From JAIXWP01 sp041391745 (GTDB lineage Bacteria; Bacteroidota; Bacteroidia; Flavobacteriales_D; Sanyastnellaceae): a stretch of 64,000 nt of DNA. The first letter of the stretch is position 1. Every line of letters begins with the position of its first letter. The translations under genes were made by a program, and so were the position numbers. Shown here in pieces: positions 1 through 9,329 of the stretch. The notes beneath the pieces were generated by a model that saw only the letters and a list, made by a program, of their open reading frames with translations, did no database searches and had not been told where the DNA came from. Location of the stretch: assembly GCA_041391745.1 (NCBI GenBank), contig JAWKNK010000007.1, positions 88,836-152,835 on the forward strand. Reading direction: 5' to 3'.

Positions 1-1336
1 AAGAAATCAAATCGAGACTAAAGAGAACGACAAGGTTAAACAATCCAAGAATAACACCCGGAACAAGTGCGCCGAGTTGCTTGAAAATGGATACATCAAT
101 TAAACGCTGACTTAGGAAAATGGACATCAAATAGTGAATGGCTGTGGTGGCTACAATGGACCACGCGATCATTTGAATACCATAAGGAATTGCGACGACC
201 ACCCCAACAATCATGATGACAAGATAAAATGCCTTTATGATACTTCCACGAAGAACAGCATTCACTGCGCGGAGCAAGCTGTCGGTGAGCCTTGTCAATG
301 TTCGAAATATGATTGCGATGAACAGCACTTGAAGTACACTGGCGGCTTCTTCATAAGAAGGTCCGAGGTAAATGGTAATTATTTCTTTAGAGAAAAAAGA
401 GATGAATACACAAATGGGTATGACTAGTATTCCCAGGAATTGATTGCCAATCAACATGAGTCTTCTCAAGCGTGCTTGCTGATCTTGCATCTTGCTCATT
501 CCGCTGAATAGGACATTGTCAGAAAGCTTTGCCATGATTGTAATGGGAAGCGACATGACATAGGCAGAGCGTTCGTACAAGCCTGCTGTATCTAATGGCG
601 ATCTACTGCTTGCAGGCAATTGACTCGCATACTTCGGCAGGAGTAATACATCCACTTTTGTGGCGGCATAATTCAATGCATTGAATAAACTACTTGCACC
701 ACCGTATCCTAGTAGATCTTGAGTATAGCTCCATTCCCATTTGAATTTAATTTTTGTGGGTTGCAGCAGCCAAAATGAAATGGTCATTAATGTGTTTTGC
801 GCAAACAATGCCCATACATACGCCCACACATCCCAACCGGCGTAGGCTAGGCTCAATCCGACAATAAGATTACCACCGACAATTGAAATCATTCCAGCAA
901 TAAAGAAGTTTTTAAACTTCATTTCTTTCAGCATCATACTTCGAGGTACCACAGCGAGAGCGCTAATGGTAAATGAAGTACAAACTACTTGAATGATCGG
1001 TTCTAATTCTGCGATATTGTAGCTCTTCGCAATAAGCGGAGCTGCTACAATAAATCCTAATGTGAAAGTCACACCAAGTGCTAGCGAAGTATAAAAAGCC
1101 CCAGTTAGATGTTGCGCATGAAGATCTTTTCGTTGAATGATGGCAGGTCCAATTCCGACCTGTGAGAAGATTTCAGCAAAACCCATAATGGATAAAACCA
1201 CTCCCATGAGGGCGAATGAATCTTGCGAAACCATACGCGCCAAGATCCCTGTGTAAATCATTTGAATAATGATTTGAGCGAATACTGTTGCGGTATTCCA
1301 GGAGAAGCTTGATATGAATTGCTTTTTGTCTGGCAC
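1..1336 (-). CDS. Wzx-type polysaccharide/lipid flippase, 3' part off the window edge
   Basis: The minus strand is open from position 1336 to the window edge (about 445 codons, C-terminus missing). The translation is strongly hydrophobic with many membrane helices. It begins PDKKQFISSFSWNTATVF, followed by a helix and ILARMVSQDSFALMGV, the typical N-terminus of MOP-superfamily lipopolysaccharide exporters of the WzxC kind, which flip undecaprenyl-linked glycans across the inner membrane. Family members are usually near 480 residues, so roughly 35 are missing. No ATG lies upstream: an in-frame TGA sits two codons before GTG 1334-1336, which is the only start that keeps the first helix. This start is about 15 bases from the T-tract of the terminator behind RNase Y, leaving almost no room for a promoter or leader. 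The family is clear; the start is less certain. Confidence 0.82.
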   Translation of the reverse strand, partial: MPDKKQFISSFSWNTATVFAQIIIQMIYTGILARMVSQDSFALMGVVLSIMGFAEIFSQVGIGPAIIQRKDLHAQHLTGAFYTSLALGVTFTLGFIVAAPLIAKSYNIAELEPIIQVVCTSFTISALAVVPRSMMLKEMKFKNFFIAGMISIVGGNLIVGLSLAYAGWDVWAYVWALFAQNTLMTISFWLLQPTKIKFKWEWSYTQDLLGYGGASSLFNALNYAATKVDVLLLPKYASQLPASSRSPLDTAGLYERSAYVMSLPITIMAKLSDNVLFSGMSKMQDQQARLRRLMLIGNQFLGILVIPICVFISFFSKEIITIYLGPSYEEAASVLQVLFIAIIFRTLTRLTDSLLRAVNAVLRGSIIKAFYLVIMIVGVVVAIPYGIQMIAWSIVATTAIHYLMSIFLSQRLIDVSIFKQLGALVPGVILGLFNLVVLFSLDLIS

Positions 1337-1350
1337 GAATCAATGTTACA

Positions 1351-1385
1351 AAAAAAGCCCCGAACAAAGTTGTTCGGGGCTTTTT
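1351..1385. terminator. Bidirectional rho-independent terminator after rny
   Basis: A perfect 10-bp stem (GCCCCGAACA at 1357-1366, TGTTCGGGGC at 1371-1380) with a 4-base loop is flanked by an A-run on the left and a T-run on the right. It can therefore end transcription in either direction. On the minus strand it follows the RNase Y stop by about 10 bases. Confidence 0.9.
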
Positions 1386-1393
1386 ATCGATGA

Positions 1394-2935
1394 TTATCTT
1401 GCTACACCTACAGCCCTTTTTTCGCGAATTACAGTAACTCGCACTTGACCAGGGTAGGTCATTTCTGTTTCAATTCTACTTGCTAATGAGATAGCCAAAG
1501 CGTCTGCTTGTTCGTCAGAAACTTTTTCAGCTTCTACCATTACACGGAGTTCACGACCAGCTTGGATAGCGAATGATTTAGAAACACCTGGATATTCCAA
1601 GGCCATGTTTTCCAAATCGCGTAAACGCTGGATGTAAGCCTCTACTACTTCGCGACGAGCACCAGGGCGCGCACCACTAATAGCATCACAAACCTGAATG
1701 ATTGGAGACAACAAAGTCTTCATTTCAATCTCGTCGTGGTGAGCTCCGATGGCATTACACACATCTGGTTTTTCACCATATTTCTCAGCGAGTTTCATAC
1801 CGAGAATTGCGTGTGGCAATTCGCTTTCATCGTCTGGAACTTTTCCAATATCGTGAAGAAGACCTGCACGTTTAGCGGCTTTTGGGTTGAGTCCCAATTC
1901 GCTTGCCATTGTAGAACAAAGGTTTGCAACCTCTCTCGAGTGTTGAAGCAAGTTTTGACCGTATGAAGAACGATATTTCATTCTACCTACCATACGAATC
2001 AATTCAGAGTGCAGACCGTGGATTCCAAGTTCAATACACGTTCTCTTTCCAACTTCTACAATTTCTTCTTCGATGTTTTTTCTCACTTTCGCTACTACCT
2101 CTTCGATACGAGCTGGGTGAATACGACCATCGGTTACCAATTGGTGAAGTGACAAGCGTGCGATTTCGCGACGAACAGGATCAAAGCAAGAAAGAACGAT
2201 AGCTTCAGGTGTATCGTCAACGATGATCTCCACTCCGGTAGCTGCTTCAAGAGCGCGGATGTTACGACCTTCACGACCGATGATACGTCCTTTCATTTCG
2301 TCGTTTTCAATATTGAAAACAGAAACGCTATTTTCTACAGCATGTTCAACGGCAGTGCGTTGAATAGTCTGAATTACAATCTTCTTGGCATCCTGATTCG
2401 CTTTCAATTTCGCTTCATCAATGATTCCTTGAATTTGAGAAGCAGCAGCATTTCTAGCTTCTTCTTTCAATTGCTCCATCAATTGCGCCTTAGCTTCATC
2501 AGCCGACATTTTAGCGAGTTCTTCAAGAAGATTTACCGCTTTGTTGTGCGCTTTATCGAGGTCGCTTTGCTTCTTATTGTTGAGGTCAGTGAGCTTCTGA
2601 AGGTTTTCCTTCTGGTTGTCAATGTCCTTTTCCTTTCTCTTGTATTGTTCGATCTGTTGAGAGAGGTCACGCTCTTTGTTCTTCAAGCGATCTTCAGCTT
2701 GTTGAACCTTTTTGTTTCTTTCTTGCACGGATTTTTCGTGCTCGCTTTTCATTTCAAGGAATTTTTCCTTGGCTTGGAGAATCTTTTTCTCCTTCAATGT
2801 TTCACCTTCTTTGGTTGCTTCTGCGAGAATGCTATCACGTTTGTTTTTCAGAACGCTATTGAGGAGGAACCAAGCCGCGCCGGCTCCAATAAGCACACCC
2901 ACTAATGCAGCAACAACCATGTAAATTGCATCCAT
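1394..2935 (-). CDS. rny: Ribonuclease Y
   Basis: This is a 513-residue protein with the full RNase Y layout: one N-terminal membrane helix (about residues 5-27), a long charged coiled coil (about 30-200), a KH domain with GREGRNIRALEAATGVEI, and an HD domain with HDIGK plus a second HH pair (IGAHHDEIE). RNase Y is a membrane-anchored endoribonuclease that starts mRNA decay, with metal-bound HD residues as the catalytic site. Length is normal for the family. It is followed by a strong terminator and preceded by zapA on the same strand, 75 bases away. The start is the first ATG before the membrane helix. Confidence 0.97.
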   Translation of the reverse strand: MDAIYMVVAALVGVLIGAGAAWFLLNSVLKNKRDSILAEATKEGETLKEKKILQAKEKFLEMKSEHEKSVQERNKKVQQAEDRLKNKERDLSQQIEQYKRKEKDIDNQKENLQKLTDLNNKKQSDLDKAHNKAVNLLEELAKMSADEAKAQLMEQLKEEARNAAASQIQGIIDEAKLKANQDAKKIVIQTIQRTAVEHAVENSVSVFNIENDEMKGRIIGREGRNIRALEAATGVEIIVDDTPEAIVLSCFDPVRREIARLSLHQLVTDGRIHPARIEEVVAKVRKNIEEEIVEVGKRTCIELGIHGLHSELIRMVGRMKYRSSYGQNLLQHSREVANLCSTMASELGLNPKAAKRAGLLHDIGKVPDDESELPHAILGMKLAEKYGEKPDVCNAIGAHHDEIEMKTLLSPIIQVCDAISGARPGARREVVEAYIQRLRDLENMALEYPGVSKSFAIQAGRELRVMVEAEKVSDEQADALAISLASRIETEMTYPGQVRVTVIREKRAVGVAR

Positions 2936-3010
2936 GATGTTGATGGTTTTAGTAAAAAAATTAATTCATCATCCACTGATGATGAGGTGCAGAGAATGGG
3001 TGAAATGGAC

Positions 3011-3316
3011 TTAGATGAAAGAATTTAGCTTGTTTTCCAGGGCTTCCAACTCAGGAGAAATATCGGTTGGAACTTCTACGCGCTCCACTACTTTTTCTAC
3101 AACTGTCTGAGTGGTGCCGGCTTGATTGGATGCCACTTGGAGGGCAGCCATCGCCAATAAATCCTGTTTATCTTTTACAGCATAATTCTGCTGAAAAACG
3201 CTAATGCTTTCTTCTAGTTGTTTCTCAACTTTTCGGATGGTATCCACCTGATCGCTGCTAACGGTCAGCGGATAGGTTCGTCCTGCTATGACTACTTTTA
3301 TCGAAACCTCGCTCAT
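3011..3316 (-). CDS. zapA: Cell division protein ZapA
   Basis: A 101-residue protein with the ZapA pattern: an N-terminal beta-rich head containing VVIAGRTYPLTV, a helix with IRKVEKQLEESI, then LLAMAALQVASNQ and a C-terminal coiled coil. ZapA binds FtsZ and bundles protofilaments at the division ring. It starts 5 bases after the stop of the coiled-coil gene upstream, so the two are probably cotranscribed, and rny follows. The zapA-rny neighbourhood is familiar in Bacteroidota. Confidence 0.9.
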   Translation of the reverse strand: MSEVSIKVVIAGRTYPLTVSSDQVDTIRKVEKQLEESISVFQQNYAVKDKQDLLAMAALQVASNQAGTTQTVVEKVVERVEVPTDISPELEALENKLNSFI

Positions 3317-3321
3317 GGTGG

Positions 3322-3615
3322 TTATTTATTTAAAAGTGAGAGACACTCGTCTATTTCTTTTACCAAATCGTTGATTCTCTGCTTGGTAGCTGATCGGAAT
3401 TCTTCCTGAACGGCTGGCTGCAACGATTTAGTAGTTTCTAATTCGCGATTTCTGTCTTTGAGTTCATCTACTTGTGCCAACAATTCACCATTGATCTTAT
3501 ACAATGACGCATTCTCCTCCTTGAGGCGACCTACTTGTGCCTCGAGTTGGTTTTTAATCGAACCTAATTGGTTGATTTTGTTTTCAATACGTTGAATAAT
3601 CTCTGTGTGATTCAT
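3322..3615 (-). CDS. Small coiled-coil protein, ZapB-like
   Basis: A protein of about 97 residues, almost entirely predicted helix with heptad-like spacing (IENKINQLGSIKNQLEAQ, LYKINGELLAQVDELK). It has no signal peptide or membrane segment. An upstream extension to 3669 exists, but the ATG at 3613-3615 (MNHTEIIQ) gives a normal start for a cytosolic coiled coil. Its position 5 bases before zapA suggests a partner role in the division ring, like ZapB in proteobacteria. That function is inferred from context and shape, not from a recognised domain. Confidence 0.75.
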   Translation of the reverse strand: MNHTEIIQRIENKINQLGSIKNQLEAQVGRLKEENASLYKINGELLAQVDELKDRNRELETTKSLQPAVQEEFRSATKQRINDLVKEIDECLSLLNK

Positions 3616-3795
3616 TGGATAGGTGTTTTTCAAAAAAATCTCCGAATCGAGGTCAAATGTACAACACAACTTATTTAGTTCTGCACCGTTTTATTCAATT
3701 TTCGTGTTGATATTTCTGACCTCCCGAACGCATTTTGCGCTATTGAAAAGAGCATTTTTGAGTCTTTGATTTTCGAGGTAATAATGGTGTCTATC

Positions 3796-5511
3796 ATGAA
3801 GAGAAGTGTGTTGTTTGGGTTTATGTTGCTGCTATTCAGTGTTTTGAATGCGCAAACGGAGTTTCCACAAGATTATTTTAGATCTCCTCTCGATATTCCA
3901 CTCAATTTGTCTGGAAATTTTGGCGAGCTCCGAACCAACCATTTTCACATGGGGATTGACATCAAAACCCAGCAAGTGGAGGGTTTGAAGGTTTATTCAG
4001 TTGCAGACGGATATGTCAGCAGAATCAAAGTTTCTCCAGCAGGCTATGGATACGCTCTTTACATCAACCATCCAAATGGATTAACTTCTGTTTATGGTCA
4101 CTTGAAAGGCTACAGTCAGAAGATTGATGATTATGTAAAATCTGAACAATATAAATACGAGACGTTCAGCATCGACTTATTCCCAGACTCAACTTTGCTT
4201 CCAGTTAAAAAGGGGGAAGTAGTTGCACTTTCAGGAAACACTGGTGGAAGTGGTGGTCCACACTTACATTTTGAAATTAGAGAAACGGCAACTGAAAAAA
4301 CGGTGAATCCGCTCCTTTTTGGATTTCAGGTAAAAGATAAAATCCCACCTTCAGTTATGGGAGTTTGGCTCGTTCCGATGAATGATAGCACATGGGTAGC
4401 AGGAAATAGAACACCCAAGAATTATTCTACCAGTGGTAGTTCTGGAAATGTGGCATTGAAATCTGGATCCATTCCATCAGTATATGGCGACATAGGATTT
4501 GCAGTGCATACAAGTGACCTGCTCGACGGAAATTCAAACAGATGTGGCATCTATAGAATCGAACTTTTTGTGGATGGAGTTCAAGTTTACGGTCAGCGAA
4601 TGGATCGTTTGGACTTCGGAACAAACCGCGCGATGAATGCGCACACCATATATGAGAAATTTAAAAAAGACCGAAGTTCAATTCATGGATCTTATCGCCT
4701 TCCTGGAAATCCTTTGGATATTTACGACAACTTGGTAAACGACGGCGTTGTGTCATTTAAGGATGGAAAAAAGCACGACATCGAGTATCGCATTTTGGAT
4801 ATTGAAGGTAATAAGTCGGCCATCAAATTTCAAGTTCAAGCACTAAGCGCGCCTGGTGCGAAGTACACGCCTAGCGATAATTTCATTGCTCATTGGGATT
4901 GGGAACAAGACAATGCATTTGAAGATGCCCGATTAAAAATTTTCATGCCAGCATATACGATGTATGAAGATACTTATTTGACAATTTCTGAAAGCAACAC
5001 CATTTCTGGAGCAAACACGCCAACTTATAAAGTATGTTCTCCATACGAACCGGTGCACAATCCTTTTACAATAGCTATTAATGCAAGTAAAATTCCTGAG
5101 AAAGTGCGCACGAAAACCGTCGTGGTAAGGTACGATCCTGATAAGGACAGAACAGTGAGTGAGGGGGGGAAGTATGAAAATGGATGGGTAAAAGCTGAGC
5201 CTCACTACTTGGGATATTTCGCTTTGAAAGTTGACACCGTTGCTCCTTCCGTTTCATCTGTAAGTTTTAGCAATGACATGCGCGGCAGGTCAAGCTTCAC
5301 AATGAAAATTAGCGACTACCTTTCAGGTGTGGATCAAATTATTCCTAAGATTGATGGTAAATGGGCGTTGATGGAATTCGACGCGAAGACGAGTAGGCTG
5401 ATCTATTATTTTGATAAAAAGTATATTCAACCAGGAAGTCACAAGTTTGAACTTACTGTTATAGACGCGGTAGGAAATACCACGGTTTATAAGAATACTT
5501 TTACTTATTAA
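3796..5511 (+). CDS. Secreted M23 (LytM-type) peptidase
   Basis: A protein of about 571 residues with a clear signal peptide (MKRSVLFGFMLLLFSVLNAQ). The LytM zinc motifs are present: HMGID within HFHMGIDIKT near the N-terminus and HLHFEIRE about 110 residues later, with YGHL between. These peptidases cut peptide cross-links of peptidoglycan. The large C-terminal part, about 350 residues, looks beta-rich and has Ig-like stretches such as DTVAPSVSSVSFS; I recognise no named domain there. ATG codons at 3766 and 3784 are also in frame, but 3796 places the signal peptide correctly. The stop overlaps the convergent ACMSD stop by 4 bases. Confidence 0.88.
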   Translation: MKRSVLFGFMLLLFSVLNAQTEFPQDYFRSPLDIPLNLSGNFGELRTNHFHMGIDIKTQQVEGLKVYSVADGYVSRIKVSPAGYGYALYINHPNGLTSVYGHLKGYSQKIDDYVKSEQYKYETFSIDLFPDSTLLPVKKGEVVALSGNTGGSGGPHLHFEIRETATEKTVNPLLFGFQVKDKIPPSVMGVWLVPMNDSTWVAGNRTPKNYSTSGSSGNVALKSGSIPSVYGDIGFAVHTSDLLDGNSNRCGIYRIELFVDGVQVYGQRMDRLDFGTNRAMNAHTIYEKFKKDRSSIHGSYRLPGNPLDIYDNLVNDGVVSFKDGKKHDIEYRILDIEGNKSAIKFQVQALSAPGAKYTPSDNFIAHWDWEQDNAFEDARLKIFMPAYTMYEDTYLTISESNTISGANTPTYKVCSPYEPVHNPFTIAINASKIPEKVRTKTVVVRYDPDKDRTVSEGGKYENGWVKAEPHYLGYFALKVDTVAPSVSSVSFSNDMRGRSSFTMKISDYLSGVDQIIPKIDGKWALMEFDAKTSRLIYYFDKKYIQPGSHKFELTVIDAVGNTTVYKNTFTY

Positions 5512-6518
5512 AGGTTCAAATCGGCCTTTGTCATGCCTAGCCATTCAAGGGCAGAGTTGCAATAGATGTCTTCCACTACTTCTTCAGATAAGCCCATTTC
5601 AGTAATGAATTTTCCGATTTCCAAATCACCTAGAGGAAAGGGATAGTCGGTGCCGAGAGAAACTCTTTTAGAACCTTGATGCTTGAGCACATAGTGCAAA
5701 AGTTCTGGATCGTGGGTGGCGCTATCTACCCAGAAATGTCCGAAATATTCTCTTGGAGGAACTTGGTTGTCTATTGCTACAAGGTCGGGTCGGCAATTGA
5801 AACCGTGTTCTATTCTTCCTATAGTAGGAATAAAAGAGCCACCAGCATGTGCGAAGTTGAATCGGATTTTTGGGAACCGCTCGAACACTCCACTAAATAA
5901 AAGTGAGCAGATTGCTCGAGTCGTTTCAGCGGGCATACCCACTAGCCAAGGCAACCAATATTTTCTCATCGCATCTTCACCCATCATTTCCCAAGGGTGC
6001 ACAAGTACGCACATATCAAGTTCTTCAAGTGCTTTCCAGAGTGGATTGAAGTCGGGCTCACTTAAATTTTTGCCGTTGATATTGCTGCCAATTTGAATTC
6101 CCTTCATTCCAATTTCTTTACAGCGGTGTAATTCTTCCACTGCCAAGTCGATGTCTTGCATTGGAAGCGTAGCAAGTCCGATGTAATTTTTGGGATATTT
6201 CTGAACGGTGTTCATGATGTCATCGTTCAAAAATTTGGATACTTCTAGTCCGTGGTGTGGCTTCGCCCAGTAAGCAAAAAGGACAGGAATGGTGCAGATG
6301 ACTTGAATCTGGGTGTCCCATTTTGCATAATCTTCAATTCTCAAATTCGCATCCCAACAATTCGATTCGATTTCACGAAAGAATTTTTCTCCTTGCATCA
6401 TTCGCGCATACCCTTGTCGGTGGTGGTCGAGATGGATAAAGTTTCCATATCCAAATTTACTTGTCCAATTCGGAAGGTTTTCCGGAATGACGTGGGTATG
6501 CATATCGATTTTGAGCAC
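5508..6518 (-). CDS. 2-amino-3-carboxymuconate-6-semialdehyde decarboxylase (ACMSD)
   Basis: A 336-residue amidohydrolase that matches ACMSD from recall along its whole length. It has the metal-binding HTH near the N-terminus (IDMHTHVIP), FGYG, NCWD, YWAKP, LVHPWEM, KYWLPWLVGMPAETT, FAHAGG and GTDYPFPLG, whose Asp is the last metal ligand. ACMSD decarboxylates the kynurenine-pathway intermediate ACMS and so diverts tryptophan carbon away from NAD synthesis toward complete oxidation. It follows the peptide-binding lipoprotein gene by 28 bases on the same strand. No other kynurenine gene is in the window. Confidence in the family is high; the in vivo role is inferred from the family. Confidence 0.93.
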   Translation of the reverse strand: MLKIDMHTHVIPENLPNWTSKFGYGNFIHLDHHRQGYARMMQGEKFFREIESNCWDANLRIEDYAKWDTQIQVICTIPVLFAYWAKPHHGLEVSKFLNDDIMNTVQKYPKNYIGLATLPMQDIDLAVEELHRCKEIGMKGIQIGSNINGKNLSEPDFNPLWKALEELDMCVLVHPWEMMGEDAMRKYWLPWLVGMPAETTRAICSLLFSGVFERFPKIRFNFAHAGGSFIPTIGRIEHGFNCRPDLVAIDNQVPPREYFGHFWVDSATHDPELLHYVLKHQGSKRVSLGTDYPFPLGDLEIGKFITEMGLSEEVVEDIYCNSALEWLGMTKADLNL

Positions 6519-6546
6519 GGCAGGAATTTTAAAATGTGGTGCTAAA

Positions 6547-8160
6547 CTAATTCAACTTCTTTACTTTTTTCAAGTCAATCAAATTAATTGGGTTGATTTC
6601 CCAGTTCTGCACGCGGTTGCTTACGAAGTGGGAAACTTGATCGTAGTAGATCGGAATGACTGGAGAGTCATTAGCGATGATGCTGTTCATCTCTTGGTAC
6701 ACCGCCGTTCTAGCCGAGTCATTTACGATTTGTATAGCTTCATTATATAAGGAGTCAAATCGTGTGTTGAAGTAATGGGTGTAGTTGGGGCCAGCAGGAC
6801 AGAAATTTTTTGAAGTAAATAGGCTAAAGAAATTTTCAGGATCAGGGTAATCGGCCAGCCAGCTTTTTCTAAAAATAGGCAATTGACCTTTTGCCGTGGC
6901 ATCTCTAAATGTGGAGCCTTGCATCACTTGAACCTCAACATCCAAGTTGAATTTTTGTAAACTGTGTTGAATGTATTCTATGAGATCAGTGTAATCCGAA
7001 GTGGTGGCCATGACAATTTTTAGAGGCTGCCCATTTGCTTTTACCCCCGCTTCTTCAAAAAGTGATTTTGCCATTTCAAGATTATATGCATTCACTTCTT
7101 GCTGACTGGTGAGTAGAGAGGGAGGGATGAATCCTTGGTTGGCTGGTACAACCGTATTATTACGAAGGTAACGCACCATTTCTTTTTTGTCGATCGCTAG
7201 TTCGATGGCTTTTCTCAAGGCAGAAGATTTTGCCGTTTTTTCTTCACTTGCACTATCAATATAAAAACCGATATAGTCCGTTTTTATAAAAGGAGTTTTG
7301 AAAAAAGTGATGGACTTTGAAAATGTTGAATCCAATTCTCCATTCGAAGTCAAGATTTCATCTTTAAATGATGGATGGATTCCAGAAATAAAGTCATATT
7401 TATTAAGAAGCAGTCCTTGGAACTCAACGGACATTTCTTTTACAAAGTCAATTTTGATTGCATCGAGATAGGGCAGAGGTGTTCCGTTTTCATCTTTTTG
7501 AAAATAGAAATTGTTTTTATGAAATACCAAAGCGATGTTTTCGTACCAGAAAGCAAATTGGAAAGGACCAGTTCCTATAGGATGCGCGCGGAAGTCTTGG
7601 CCATATTTTTCGATGGCTTCTTTTGGCACCACATTGCAGTATTGCATCGACAACATTCCTAGGAAAGGTTGGAAAGGTTGTGTGAGATGGATGACGAACG
7701 TGGAATCATTCGGAGCAGAAAAACCATTTTCATTTTGAAAATCTACTTGAGAAAAAATCCATGCTCCAGGTGAGGCGACCTTTGGGTCAACAATTCTATT
7801 GAAACTATAAACAAAGTCTTGAGCGGTTACTTTGCGCGTGCTGTCTGGGCCAAAAACTTCGGAATGGTGAAAGGTAACCTCATTATTAATAATGAAGGAG
7901 TATTTTTTTCCATCTTCAGAAATTGTCCATGATTTAGCAATCACCGGCACTAGTTCCATCTCCGCATTGAACTCCACCAGGCCGTCGAAGAGTTGATTGG
8001 TAGCCCACATGATTTCGAGGTCGCGCGCAAATGCTGGGTCCAGCGAAGTGATGCCATTGCTTTCATTATAGTAGAAAACATTGGATTGATTGTCACCCTG
8101 CTTTGAGCAGGAAATGACAACTGCTATAACTGCTAGATATAAATAAGTATAAATCTTCAT
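6547..8160 (-). CDS. ABC-type peptide-binding lipoprotein (SBP family 5, OppA/DppA-like)
   Basis: A 537-residue protein with a lipoprotein signal (hydrophobic start ending in VVISC, Cys near residue 18). The body is a typical family-5 solute-binding protein: ITSLDPAFARDLE, ATNQLFDGLVEF, LAKSW-type motif AKSWTISEDGKKYSF, VTAQDFVYSFNRI, and AIDKKEMVRYL. Such proteins deliver oligopeptides or similar ligands to an ABC permease. No permease or ATPase gene is near it, so it is an orphan here. It probably shares a transcript with ACMSD, which starts 28 bases after its stop. Confidence 0.88.
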   Translation of the reverse strand: MKIYTYLYLAVIAVVISCSKQGDNQSNVFYYNESNGITSLDPAFARDLEIMWATNQLFDGLVEFNAEMELVPVIAKSWTISEDGKKYSFIINNEVTFHHSEVFGPDSTRKVTAQDFVYSFNRIVDPKVASPGAWIFSQVDFQNENGFSAPNDSTFVIHLTQPFQPFLGMLSMQYCNVVPKEAIEKYGQDFRAHPIGTGPFQFAFWYENIALVFHKNNFYFQKDENGTPLPYLDAIKIDFVKEMSVEFQGLLLNKYDFISGIHPSFKDEILTSNGELDSTFSKSITFFKTPFIKTDYIGFYIDSASEEKTAKSSALRKAIELAIDKKEMVRYLRNNTVVPANQGFIPPSLLTSQQEVNAYNLEMAKSLFEEAGVKANGQPLKIVMATTSDYTDLIEYIQHSLQKFNLDVEVQVMQGSTFRDATAKGQLPIFRKSWLADYPDPENFFSLFTSKNFCPAGPNYTHYFNTRFDSLYNEAIQIVNDSARTAVYQEMNSIIANDSPVIPIYYDQVSHFVSNRVQNWEINPINLIDLKKVKKLN

Positions 8161-8225
8161 TCAAGTTTCAAATTTAGTATAAAGCAGATTGAAGGATTTG
8201 GTGCATCTTGCGAAAAAATACAATC

Positions 8226-9269
8226 ATGAGAATGTGGAGACTTTTTGGTGCATCGATGATGGCCTTGGTATTTTGGAGTGCGTCGTGCAAAGATGCCTCG
8301 AAAAGTAGTGTTTCGGCGGAACCTACAAAGAACCCAACGGAACTTACGGTGGCCTTTTATAATGTAGAAAACATCTTTGATGTTTTTGATGATCCAGAGA
8401 AGAACGACAACGATTTTACACCAACTGGTAAATTACAGTGGAGTGAGGACAGATATAAATTGAAGCTTGATCACATTGCTGAGGCTATTTCCTTAATCGA
8501 TTCAGAACTTCCAGATGTGATGGGATTGTGTGAGATTGAAAATAAAAAGGTGGTCGAAGATCTTATTTCGACTTCAGTGTTGAAGGAAGCAGGTTATGGT
8601 ATTGTTCATTATGAAAGTCCAGATGAGCGAGGTATAGATGTTGCCTTTATATATAAGCAAGATGAGGTGCAGATTATTTCTTCGAAGAATATAAAAGTAA
8701 AGCTTCCGACACCTAGTGATAAGACGCGCGACATATTATATGTTGAGGCGAAGGCTCATGGGCAAAACATTCACTTTTTTGTGAATCACTGGCCGAGTCG
8801 TAGTGGTGGGCAAAGTGAGAGTGAACCGAATCGTTTGGCTGCTGCAGCTGCTTTGAAGAGTGCTATGGACGGTGTACGAAAGTCTGATCCAGATGCAAGG
8901 ATTATCAGCATGGGTGACTTCAACGATCATCCCGATAACAAATCGATTACTGAAGTAGTCGGAGCGAATGGTAGCGAAGGAGCAACATATATTGACTTGA
9001 TGGCACCTCTGCATAGTAAAGGAATCGGATCTTACTGGTATAAGGGTGCATGGGGTGCGTTGGATCAATTTATTCTATCCAAGTCAACTGTAGGAGCTGT
9101 GAGCGGTTGGATGTACGAAGAGGGAAGTGTTGGATTTCTGGACAATGATAGATTGATGTTTACCGATAGCAAAGGAGTTAAGCGTCCTAATAGAACATAT
9201 GTAGGAGATGACTACAAAGCGGGATACAGCGATCACCTTGCGGCCAAGATGAAATTGGTTTGGAAATAA
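8226..9269 (+). CDS. Secreted endonuclease/exonuclease/phosphatase-family lipoprotein
   Basis: About 347 residues with a lipoprotein-type N-terminus (LVFWSASCKD). The EEP fold motifs are all visible: AFYNVENIFDVFDD, the catalytic GLCEIENKKVV, VNHWPSR, GDFNDHP and the terminal GYSDHLA. The family hydrolyses phosphodiesters in nucleic acids or lipids, and this subgroup is usually an exported nuclease-like protein. A TTG start at 8208 is possible, but ATG 8226 gives the better signal peptide. A strong terminator follows 10 bases after the stop. Confidence 0.85.
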   Translation: MRMWRLFGASMMALVFWSASCKDASKSSVSAEPTKNPTELTVAFYNVENIFDVFDDPEKNDNDFTPTGKLQWSEDRYKLKLDHIAEAISLIDSELPDVMGLCEIENKKVVEDLISTSVLKEAGYGIVHYESPDERGIDVAFIYKQDEVQIISSKNIKVKLPTPSDKTRDILYVEAKAHGQNIHFFVNHWPSRSGGQSESEPNRLAAAAALKSAMDGVRKSDPDARIISMGDFNDHPDNKSITEVVGANGSEGATYIDLMAPLHSKGIGSYWYKGAWGALDQFILSKSTVGAVSGWMYEEGSVGFLDNDRLMFTDSKGVKRPNRTYVGDDYKAGYSDHLAAKMKLVWK

Positions 9270-9278
9270 TAGGAAATA

Positions 9279-9309
9279 AAAAAGGCCCTTCGAAAGAGGG
9301 GCCTTTTTA
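9279..9309. terminator. Bidirectional terminator between convergent genes
   Basis: AAAAAGGCCC and GGGCCTTTTT flank a short loop, giving a stem whose arms end in A-run and T-run. It serves the endonuclease-family gene on the plus strand and the histone-like gene on the minus strand. Confidence 0.85.
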
Positions 9310-9329
9310 TTAGCGTGTCTTTTTGACTC

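Noticed and set aside
1173..1367. 64-codon minus-strand frame near the window start
   Set aside because: It crosses the terminator and is out of frame with the flippase, whose frame is hydrophobic and conserved.
2342..2905. Plus-strand 187-codon open frame
   Set aside because: Fully antisense to rny, with Phe/Leu-rich composition that mirrors its coiled coil; no start context.
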